This document shows positions 25,583 to 32,521 of a DNA stretch of 64,000 nt, one piece after another. The stretch covers positions 838,655 to 902,654 of the forward strand of contig LR594584.1 in assembly GCA_901538445.1 (NCBI GenBank), in the 5' to 3' direction. Source of the DNA: Gemmataceae bacterium (GTDB lineage Bacteria > Planctomycetota > Planctomycetia > Gemmatales > Gemmataceae). The notes under the pieces are model-generated. The model saw only the letters and a list, made by a program, of their open reading frames with translations, made no database searches and had not been told where the DNA came from. The number at the start of each line of letters is the position of its first letter. The first letter of the stretch is position 1. Both the position numbers and the translations under genes were made by a program.

Positions 25583-26518
25583 ATGACCCGCCCCGGCGCA
25601 CCGGACCCGATCGCGGTCTACACAGCGTCCCACGCCGGTGCAGGTGCCATTGTCGTGGCCGCGCCGGCCAAACTCAACTTATTCCTGGAAATCCTCCGCA
25701 AACGGTCCGACGGGTTCCACGAGCTCGAGTCGCTCATGGTCGCCGTCGACCTGTTCGACACGCTGGAGGTCCGGGCCGATCCGTCGGGCACGATCGCGCT
25801 CTCCTGCGACGCGCCCGGCGTCCCCACCGACGGCAGCAACCTCGTGGTGAAGGCGGCCGAGGCACTCAAGGCGCGCGTCGGGCGGGCCGACCTCGGTGCG
25901 GCGGTCCGCCTCACGAAGCGGATCCCGACGCAGGCCGGGCTCGCCGGCGGGTCGAGCGACGCGGCACTGGCGCTCGCCGCCTTGAATCGAATCTGGAAAC
26001 TGGCGCTGACACGCGAGGAACTCGCCGCTATTGCGGCGTCCATCGGGTCGGACGTGGCCTTCTTCCTGGCCCCGCCGGCCGGGTGGTGCGTCGGGCGCGG
26101 CGAGGTGGTGACGCCCGAGCCGGTCGGCCGGCCCCTCGACTTCGTGGTCGTGTGCCCGGCGGTCGGGCTCTCAACGGCCGACGTGTACCGGCGGCTCACG
26201 GTTCCGGCGTCGCCGGTCGGGGGCGGTGCGGTGCGGGCGGCGGTCCGGGCGGGCGACCCGGTGGCCCTCGGGCGCGCGCTGTTCAACCGCCTGGAGGAGC
26301 CGGCGTTCGCCCTGTCGCCGGACGTGGAACAAGTTCGCGAGCGGCTCGCCGGGGTCTCCCCGTGCGGGGCGCGGATGTCCGGGAGCGGGTCGGCGGTGTT
26401 CGCCGCGTGCCGCGACCGGGCGGAGGCGGGCCGCGTGGCGGCCGCCTACCGCCGGGCCGATCCGGACCAGGGTTCTCGTGTGTACGTGGTTCGCAGTGTT
26501 GCCCCCGATCCCGCATGA
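25583..26518 (+). CDS. ispE: 4-diphosphocytidyl-2-C-methyl-D-erythritol kinase
   Basis: A 311-residue GHMP kinase that phosphorylates CDP-methylerythritol in the non-mevalonate isoprenoid pathway. The substrate block APAKLNLFLEI, the ATP loop PTQAGLAGGSSDAA (residues 115-128), the SIGSDVAFFL block and the C-terminal MSGSGSAVFA are all present. About 22 residues precede the usual family start; no better internal start with a ribosome-binding site was seen. The spoVG-like gene begins 13 nt after the stop with its own strong ribosome-binding site. The ispE-then-spoVG order is also known near spoVG in Bacillus. Confidence 0.93.
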   Translation: MTRPGAPDPIAVYTASHAGAGAIVVAAPAKLNLFLEILRKRSDGFHELESLMVAVDLFDTLEVRADPSGTIALSCDAPGVPTDGSNLVVKAAEALKARVGRADLGAAVRLTKRIPTQAGLAGGSSDAALALAALNRIWKLALTREELAAIAASIGSDVAFFLAPPAGWCVGRGEVVTPEPVGRPLDFVVVCPAVGLSTADVYRRLTVPASPVGGGAVRAAVRAGDPVALGRALFNRLEEPAFALSPDVEQVRERLAGVSPCGARMSGSGSAVFAACRDRAEAGRVAAAYRRADPDQGSRVYVVRSVAPDPA

Positions 26519-26530
26519 AGGAGAAGCGCG

Positions 26531-27115
26531 GTGGTCATCACGGAAGTCCGCATCAAGCTCTGCGAGGCGAACAGCGAGCGGCTGCTCGCGTTCTGCTCGG
26601 TCACCTTCGACAACGCCTTCGTGGTCCGGGACCTGAAGATCATCGAGGGCACGAAGGGCATGTTCGTCGCGATGCCGAGCCGGAAGCTCACGGATCGCTG
26701 CACCAAGTGCTCGTGCAAGAACCACCTGCGGGCCCGGTTCTGCAACGCCTGCGGGTGCCGGCTCGACGAGACCCGGGCCATGCGGGACGTCGACGGCCGG
26801 GCCAAGCTCCACGCCGACATCGCGCACCCGATTCACTCGGCCGCCCGGGAGCAGATCCAGGGGGCCGTCATCAAGGCGTTCGGCGAGGAGCGGGAGCGGG
26901 CCAAGATGCCCGGGTACGTCTGCACCTACGACGACTACGACTACGACACCGACGACGTGCCGGTCAGCTACGGCGCGATGGTGTCCGAGATGGGCAAGGG
27001 GGTCCGGGCGCACGCCCCGCACCCGGCCCCCAAGGGCACGCACTTTCACACGGAAGCCCCCGCCCCCCGGGCCGCGGCCAAGGTCGGCGACGACTTCGGC
27101 GCGGGGATCGGCTAA
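26531..27115 (+). CDS. spoVG: SpoVG-family protein with inserted zinc ribbon
   Basis: A 194-residue protein from GTG 26531 (gaaggag 9 nt upstream). Residues 1-52 and 96-120 are the two halves of SpoVG: VITEVRIKL, FVVRDLKIIEGTKGMFVAMP and DIAHPIHSAAREQIQGAVI. Between the halves is an insertion of about 43 residues with four zinc-binding cysteines, C57-x2-C60 and C71-x2-C74 (C62 and C76 extra), a zinc-ribbon knuckle pair. SpoVG proteins bind nucleic acid and regulate many genes post-transcriptionally or at DNA. A low-complexity Asp/Tyr and His/Pro tail follows. The zinc ribbon probably adds nucleic-acid or protein contacts (inference). Confidence 0.85.
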   Translation: MVITEVRIKLCEANSERLLAFCSVTFDNAFVVRDLKIIEGTKGMFVAMPSRKLTDRCTKCSCKNHLRARFCNACGCRLDETRAMRDVDGRAKLHADIAHPIHSAAREQIQGAVIKAFGEERERAKMPGYVCTYDDYDYDTDDVPVSYGAMVSEMGKGVRAHAPHPAPKGTHFHTEAPAPRAAAKVGDDFGAGIG

Positions 27116-27126
27116 CCCGCTCGGCC

Positions 27127-27221
27127 AGTTTCGAGTTTCGAGTTTCACCTTTCGAGTTGGGGTCTCCGCGCCCGGCCAAACGCGCTCCCAACCTGAAACT
27201 TCAAACTCGAAACTCGAAACT
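27127..27221. repeat. Short-word hairpin (tttcgag type)
   Basis: Arms 27127-27161 and 27187-27221 match in 30 of 35 positions. They are built of 7-8-nt words (agtttcg agtttcg agtttca...). The right arm runs into the stop codon of the convergent Dabb gene. It lies between convergent genes and so may stop transcription both ways. Confidence 0.8.
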
Positions 27222-27642
27222 ACTTCTTCGTTTTGATGTCGGCGAACTCGGAGTCGAACACGCGGACCTTGCCCCAGGTCGCCTTGTTCTCGTCGATGAA
27301 CTTCAGGTGCTCGGGGTGGTCCTGGTACTTGTCGTGGGCCGCCTTGTCGGCGAACACCAGGTGCAGCGCCACGTCCCAGTCGCGGTCGTTCACCTCGCGC
27401 TTGAACGACTCGCCCAGCACGCCGGCCGAGTAGAGCACGACGCCGTCGTGGTTGGCGAGGTACTTGTCGCACGCGGCGACGAGCTTCGCACGGGCCTCGG
27501 GCGTGGCGTCCTTGAGCTTGAAGTACACCATGTGCCCGATCATCGGGCCGCCGGCCTTCTTCTTGTCTTCCTTGCCGGCCGCGCCGAACTGTGACGCGAG
27601 CAGGGCCGCGGCGACGACGCCGGCCAGAGCGAGACGGACCAT
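27220..27642 (-). CDS. Exported Dabb (stress-responsive A/B barrel) protein
   Basis: A 140-residue protein with signal peptide MVRLALAGVVAAALLASQFG. The mature part is one ferredoxin-like Dabb domain: IGHMVYFKLKDATPEARAKL, YSAGVLGESFKREVNDRDWD and DHPEHLKFIDEN match the family in order. The chosen ATG (27642) has GGAGAAG upstream on the minus strand, whereas the open frame to 27885 has none. Dabb proteins are small dimeric barrels, mostly of unknown function, some induced by stress. The secreted form is common in planctomycetes. Confidence 0.86.
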   Translation of the reverse strand: MVRLALAGVVAAALLASQFGAAGKEDKKKAGGPMIGHMVYFKLKDATPEARAKLVAACDKYLANHDGVVLYSAGVLGESFKREVNDRDWDVALHLVFADKAAHDKYQDHPEHLKFIDENKATWGKVRVFDSEFADIKTKK

Positions 27643-27890
27643 TTCACTTCTCCGGGTGACCGAACAACGGGTTGGAACCGTATAAGAGATGATAGCGGGT
27701 TCGCCCCGCGACCGGCCCCGCGTCGCCGACGGGGGTCGTTCGGTTCGCCCCTGTCGCCAAACCACCCAGACTACCACCGAGCAGGGATTCGCTCGAAACG
27801 GTCTCAAGGACGCGAGCGAACTTGTACCACCGCCCTCTGGAGCGGTATCATTCCACCTGCAATCTCTGCGCCTCTCCGAGGACACTGCCC

Positions 27891-30065
27891 GTGAGCGCCA
27901 CCCCGACCGGGACGACCGCCGACGAGAAGAACCGCTACGGTCGCCAGATCGAGGAGGCGTTCGAGGCGGCCGCCAAGCTGGCGGGCTCGAACCTCGCCCC
28001 GACCGAGTTCTACGAGCAGTTCCTGAACCGGGCGCTCGCGGCCATCGAGGCCCCGGCCGGGGCCGTGTGGCTCCGCACCCCGCAGGGGTTCCTCCAGGTC
28101 GCGTGCCAACTGAACCTCGACAAGGTCGGGCTCGACGCCAAGCGCGGCGGCCGCCAGTGCCACAACGAGGTGCTCCGGCAGGTGTTCCAGGCCGCGCCCC
28201 CGCGGCCGGTGATCCTCGAGCCCAACGGCCGCCTCGGCCCCGGGCCGGGCGAGCCCGGGGCGGTGCCCCCCGCGAACCTCACCGACCACTTCGCGCTGTT
28301 CGCGCCCATCGTCACCCCCGACAAGCAGTCGCTCGGCGTGCTGGAGGTGTTCCAGAACCCCAGCCACGACCCCCGGATGTACCCGGCGTTCCTGAACTAC
28401 GCCTTCCAGATGGCGGGGTACGCGAGCCAGTACCACCAGTTCATCACCGCCCGGTCCGGGTCCGGCACCGAGCGGACGTTCGTGCAGATCGAGGCGTTCG
28501 CCCGGCTCGTCCACAGCACGCTGAACCCCACCGAGGTCGCGTACCACGTCGCCAACGAGGGGCGGAAGCTCATCGAGTGCGACCGGCTGTGCGTCGGGGT
28601 CCGCCACGCCCGGTCCAAGGTGACCGTCGAGGCCGTGTCCGGGGCCGACGTGGTCGAGAAGGCCAGCACCCACGTCCGCCGGATGCGGCACCTCATGGAG
28701 GCCGTCCTCCAGTGGGGCGAGCCGCTCGTGTTCAAGGGGTCCAAGGACGCCGGGCTCCCGCCGGCCGTCGCCGGGTCGCTCGACGAGTACCTGCACGAGA
28801 GCCAGCCGAAGCTGCTGGTCGTGCAGCCGATCCGCGACGAGCGGGAGAAGGACGCGACCAAGCCCGCCCGGTCGGTGGTGCTGCTGGAGAGCTTCAACCC
28901 GCCGGAGAACACCGAGCCGATCGTCCAGCGGCTCGACGTGATCGCCAAGCACTCGGCCCCGGCGCTGTTCAACGCGGCCCAGATGCACCGCGTCCCGCTC
29001 AAGTTCCTGTGGTGGCCGCTGGCCAAGCTCCAGGAGGGGGTCGGCGGGAAGGCCCGGTTCATCGGCATCTCGGTCGCCGTGCTGCTGCTCCTCGTCACCC
29101 TCGCGATGGTCCTCGTCCCGTACCCGCTGCGGATGGAGGCCAAGGGCCAACTGCTGCCGGTCGAGATCGCGCAGGTGTTCCCGCCGCGGACCGGCGTGGT
29201 GCGGCACCTCCGCGCGAAGCCCGGCGACACGGTCTCCCCGAAGTTCGAGCTGGTCTCGCTCTACGACCCGGAACTGGGGTCGAAGTACGGCGAGGCGAAG
29301 GACAAGTACGAGCAGTCGGTGCGAATGGTCGAGGTGGTCTCCCGCCACCTGAACGACCCGACCCTGTCGCCCGGCGACAAGGTGGCATTTCAAAAAGACC
29401 TGGTGAATGCCGAGAGCGAACGGGACGCGGCGAAGCACCTCGTGGAGGCGCTCGACCGGCAGTACAACGGCGGCCGCCCGGCGACCCAGCCCGGGTGGTT
29501 CCGGGCGTTCGCCCCGGAGTTCGACCCGACCAAGGGCCGGCCCGTCGGCACCTCGCACTGGACCGTGCTGAGCGACGACCGCCGCGAGGGGCTGCTGGGC
29601 AAGACCGTGAAGCCCGAGCAGGAGCTGCTCCGGCTCGGCAACCTCCAGGGGCCGTGGCAGATCGAGCTGAAGATCCCGCAGCGGAACATCGGCCAGATCC
29701 TGCGGGCGTTCGCCGACCCCGAGTACAGCAAGGTCGAGCCCGGCACCGGCAAGCCGTACCTCGACGTGGACGTGCTGCTCGCCAGCCTCCCGGACCAGAG
29801 CTACCTGGGCCGGCTGTACCGCAGCGACGTCTCGGCCCAGGCGGTCCCGAACAAGACCGATCAGGACGAGGCCGAGCCCGTGGTCACCGCCTACGTGAAG
29901 CTCAACCTCGACGACTTCCCGGCCGATCGCAAGATCGACCCCAAGCAGTTCACCACCGGCCTCGAGGTCCGCGCCCGCGTCCGGTGCGGCGACCACGCCC
30001 TGGGCTACTCCATGTTCCACGGCGTCTGGGAGTGGTTCTACGAGAAGGTGGTGTTCTTCTTTTAA
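27891..30065 (+). CDS. GAF-GAF-HlyD membrane adaptor protein
   Basis: A 724-residue protein; GTG 27891 is preferred because gagga lies about 9 nt upstream. Residues 10-170 and 195-365 look like two GAF-type sensor domains (FYEQFLNRALAAIEAPAGAV and FARLVHSTLNPTEVAYHVAN open them). A single TM helix (about 391-412, FIGISVAVLLLLVTLAMVLV) leads into a HlyD/RND-adaptor periplasmic half: barrel and lipoyl strands (VVRHLRAKPGDTVSPKFELV), a helical hairpin, then WQIELKIPQRNIG and the returning barrel. A cytoplasmic sensor joined to a periplasmic adaptor is unusual. First gene of the three-gene export-like unit; a hairpin overlaps its stop codon. Confidence 0.82.
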   Translation: MSATPTGTTADEKNRYGRQIEEAFEAAAKLAGSNLAPTEFYEQFLNRALAAIEAPAGAVWLRTPQGFLQVACQLNLDKVGLDAKRGGRQCHNEVLRQVFQAAPPRPVILEPNGRLGPGPGEPGAVPPANLTDHFALFAPIVTPDKQSLGVLEVFQNPSHDPRMYPAFLNYAFQMAGYASQYHQFITARSGSGTERTFVQIEAFARLVHSTLNPTEVAYHVANEGRKLIECDRLCVGVRHARSKVTVEAVSGADVVEKASTHVRRMRHLMEAVLQWGEPLVFKGSKDAGLPPAVAGSLDEYLHESQPKLLVVQPIRDEREKDATKPARSVVLLESFNPPENTEPIVQRLDVIAKHSAPALFNAAQMHRVPLKFLWWPLAKLQEGVGGKARFIGISVAVLLLLVTLAMVLVPYPLRMEAKGQLLPVEIAQVFPPRTGVVRHLRAKPGDTVSPKFELVSLYDPELGSKYGEAKDKYEQSVRMVEVVSRHLNDPTLSPGDKVAFQKDLVNAESERDAAKHLVEALDRQYNGGRPATQPGWFRAFAPEFDPTKGRPVGTSHWTVLSDDRREGLLGKTVKPEQELLRLGNLQGPWQIELKIPQRNIGQILRAFADPEYSKVEPGTGKPYLDVDVLLASLPDQSYLGRLYRSDVSAQAVPNKTDQDEAEPVVTAYVKLNLDDFPADRKIDPKQFTTGLEVRARVRCGDHALGYSMFHGVWEWFYEKVVFFF

Positions 30066-30145
30066 TCGAGTGGGGAGTGGACAGGAAGACACCTGAGTTC
30101 TTGGCCTTTGCTGTCCACTGCCCACTGTCCACTCCCCACTCGATT
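30064..30145. repeat. Perfect 21-bp short-word hairpin after the GAF-HlyD gene
   Basis: Arms 30064-30084 and 30125-30145 (aatcgagtggggagtggaca plus g) are exact inverted copies around a 40-nt loop that contains a further ctgtccactgccca tract. The left arm overlaps the TAA stop. It lies inside a presumed operon. Confidence 0.85.
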
Positions 30146-30240
30146 CCGACAGTCCCGCCGCCCGCCGGGCGACCCCGCTTCGCACCGCGTCGGCACCCCA
30201 ACTACAACCCCGCACGTCCCGACCGGAGGACCGACCCGTG

Positions 30241-32397
30241 ATGCGTTCCCGTTCCGCACTGCTGCTCGCCGTTCCCGTCCTGCTGGCGGCCGCTCTGGTC
30301 GGCTGCAAGAAGGACCCGAGCCCCCCGAATTCCGGCAAGCCCGAGGGCGCGGCCCCGCCGGTCGCCACCTCGGTACTGATGATCGACGACCCGAGGGCCG
30401 ACATCGGCAGCCCGCTGTTCAAGCCCGCCGGCCCGCCCGCGGCCCACTCGCCCGCCGCGCCCGGCACCGAGCACATCGTGATCCCCAACTGCACCGTGCA
30501 GTTCGAGGACCGGCAGACCGTGTCGGCCGAGGTGGACGGCAAGATCGAGCTGATCGCCACGCAGATGAAGCGGCGGCCCGACGGCGTCTGGGAGTACAGG
30601 CTGCACGACGGCACCGTCGTCACCCACGACCCGGCGAAGTTCGACCCCAAGGCCCCGCACCCGCGGATCGAGTTCAACCCCCGCGACAAGCTGGCCCTCA
30701 AGGACAACCCCGAGAAGTGGGTGCCGTACTACAAGCTCCGCGAGGGCGACGTGGTCGCCGACGACCAGATCCTGGCCGTCCTCGACGACTCGCTCGTCAG
30801 CACGAAGCTGGCGTCCGCGTTTCAGATCAAGGAAGCCGCGGCGCAAGGCATCAAGGCTGCCCAGGACGGCGTGAAGTTCACGCGAGCCAAGATGAAGCTC
30901 TATGAGGGCAAGGAAGACTTGTTTTCGAAGAAGGAAGGGCTCGACGACCTCATTACGCTCACGCGGTTCGAAGAGAACCTCGCCCAGTCCACGTCCACGA
31001 TCGCCAAGGCGAACCAGGAGCACGACGAGGCGGTGGTGATGATGCACCGGCACCGGGTGCGGAGCCGGGTCGATGGGATCGTCCGGAACATCGCGAAACG
31101 GCCGGGGGAATACGTCCGGGCCGGGGAGAAGATCTACGAAATCCAATCCACGGAGAAGGTGCGGCTCGAGGGCAACCTGGACGTGCAGTACTACGGCCGG
31201 GTGAAGCGGAACATGGCGGTGACGGTCGAGCCGGCGGTGCCCAGCGCGCCAGTCAAGTCGCACGCCTGGCACCGCCAGGAGGTCGCCGGCATCGCCGTGA
31301 CCGGGACCGCGACGCACCCGCTCGTCGTGTCGGCCGGGCTCGACGGCTCGGCCCTGGTGTGGGACCCGAACCTGAAGGACGAGGCCGGCCGCGCCCCGGC
31401 CCCGACGAACCTCCCGCACCCGGTCCCGGTCCGGTGCGTCGCCTGCACCCCGCCGGGCACCCGGTCGGCCCTCGCGGTCACCGGCGGCGACGACGGGAAG
31501 GTCCGCATCTGGGACGTGTCGAATCCCGCCAAGCTCCCGGCCGCGCCGGCGCGGGAGCCGGCCGACGCGCACGGGTCGAGCGTGACGTTCGTGGCCGTGT
31601 GCCCGGACGGGAGGTACGCCGCGACGGCCGCGGGCCGCGAGGTCTTCATCTGGGACCTCGACGCCGGCAAGAAGCTGTACGCGCTGGCCGACTCGCACCG
31701 CGACGGCATCACGTCGCTCGCGTTCACCCCGCAGGCGCAGCTCGTGACCGCGTCGAAGGACCGCACGCTGAAGGTGTGGCGGGTCGGGGCCGAGAAGGCG
31801 CACGTCGCCAAGACGATCGACCACCGGTCCGGCGCGGTGGACGTCCTCGGCGTGAGCCCGGACGGCGGCCGCGTGCTGTTCGACCAGGACAAGACCCGCA
31901 TCGACCTCGTGAACCTGGCCGACGGGCAGACGACCGGGCAGCTCACGAACGTCGGCCCCAGCGTCGCGTTCGCGACCCTGGCCGTGTTCGGCCCGGAGTA
32001 CGCGGCCCCGAACAGCCCGGTCGAGAAGTCGCCGTACTCGATCGTGACGGCCGGGGGCGAGGGCGACCTCAAGGGCGGGCTGCAGGTGTGGCACGCGCCG
32101 CGGGCCGGGGGCCGCGGGTCCGAGGTGGCCCGGTTCATCACCCCGGGGCGGGTCGGGGTCACGTGCGCGGCGTTCAGCCCCCACAAGGACGCGCCGTTCC
32201 TCGTCGTCGGGACGACCGCGGGCACGGTCCACGTGTGGACCCCGCCGGCCGGCCCGGCGAAGAAGCTCGAGGGCCGCGTCACCAACATCGACTCGACCGA
32301 CCCGCGGTTCGTCACCGTGCGGGTCGAGATGAGCAACAAGGACGTCGGCCTGCTCGACCGCAGCGCCGCCACGGTGATCGTGAACCCCGTCCCGTAG
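30241..32397 (+). CDS. Lipoprotein HlyD-type adaptor interrupted by a WD40 propeller
   Basis: A 718-residue lipoprotein: signal peptide with lipobox LVGC and lipidated C22 (ATG 30241, gaccggaggacc upstream). Residues 80-330 are HlyD-like: NCTVQFEDRQTVSAEVDGKI, a helical stretch, and HRVRSRVDGIVRNIAKRPGE closing the lipoyl domain. From about 339 to 675 a WD40 propeller follows (LDGSALVWDP, DDGKVRIWDV, REVFIWDLDAGKK, KDRTLKVWRV, AGTVHVWTP). The last 43 residues (EGRVTNIDSTDPRFVTVRVE) look like the returning strands of the adaptor barrel. So the propeller seems inserted within the adaptor. Lipid anchoring places it in the periplasm. Second gene of the unit. Confidence 0.85.
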   Translation: MRSRSALLLAVPVLLAAALVGCKKDPSPPNSGKPEGAAPPVATSVLMIDDPRADIGSPLFKPAGPPAAHSPAAPGTEHIVIPNCTVQFEDRQTVSAEVDGKIELIATQMKRRPDGVWEYRLHDGTVVTHDPAKFDPKAPHPRIEFNPRDKLALKDNPEKWVPYYKLREGDVVADDQILAVLDDSLVSTKLASAFQIKEAAAQGIKAAQDGVKFTRAKMKLYEGKEDLFSKKEGLDDLITLTRFEENLAQSTSTIAKANQEHDEAVVMMHRHRVRSRVDGIVRNIAKRPGEYVRAGEKIYEIQSTEKVRLEGNLDVQYYGRVKRNMAVTVEPAVPSAPVKSHAWHRQEVAGIAVTGTATHPLVVSAGLDGSALVWDPNLKDEAGRAPAPTNLPHPVPVRCVACTPPGTRSALAVTGGDDGKVRIWDVSNPAKLPAAPAREPADAHGSSVTFVAVCPDGRYAATAAGREVFIWDLDAGKKLYALADSHRDGITSLAFTPQAQLVTASKDRTLKVWRVGAEKAHVAKTIDHRSGAVDVLGVSPDGGRVLFDQDKTRIDLVNLADGQTTGQLTNVGPSVAFATLAVFGPEYAAPNSPVEKSPYSIVTAGGEGDLKGGLQVWHAPRAGGRGSEVARFITPGRVGVTCAAFSPHKDAPFLVVGTTAGTVHVWTPPAGPAKKLEGRVTNIDSTDPRFVTVRVEMSNKDVGLLDRSAATVIVNPVP

Positions 32398-32399
32398 TA

Positions 32400-32513
32400 G
32401 TGGTCAGTGGGAAGTGGGCAGTGGTCGGTGCGGACCCAGGAAACCGGTGCCGCTCGACCACTGCCCCCGGCGCTCACAGTCTGCTCTTTAACTGCCCACC
32501 ATCCACTGACCAC
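32400..32513. repeat. Nested short-word hairpin before the M50 gene
   Basis: Arms 32400-32422 and 32491-32513 (gtggtcagtgg...gtgggcagt) match in 20 of 23 positions. An inner perfect pair lies at 32416-32427 and 32455-32466 (gggcagtggtcg). It starts 3 nt after the WD40-adaptor stop and ends 8 nt before the next start codon, leaving no room for a normal ribosome-binding site. Confidence 0.8.
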
Positions 32514-32521
32514 GACCCACT

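Noticed and set aside
30064-32513. Short-word hairpins as transposon ends or MITE copies
   Set aside because: There is no target-site duplication, and the arms differ in sequence from locus to locus, unlike copies of one element.
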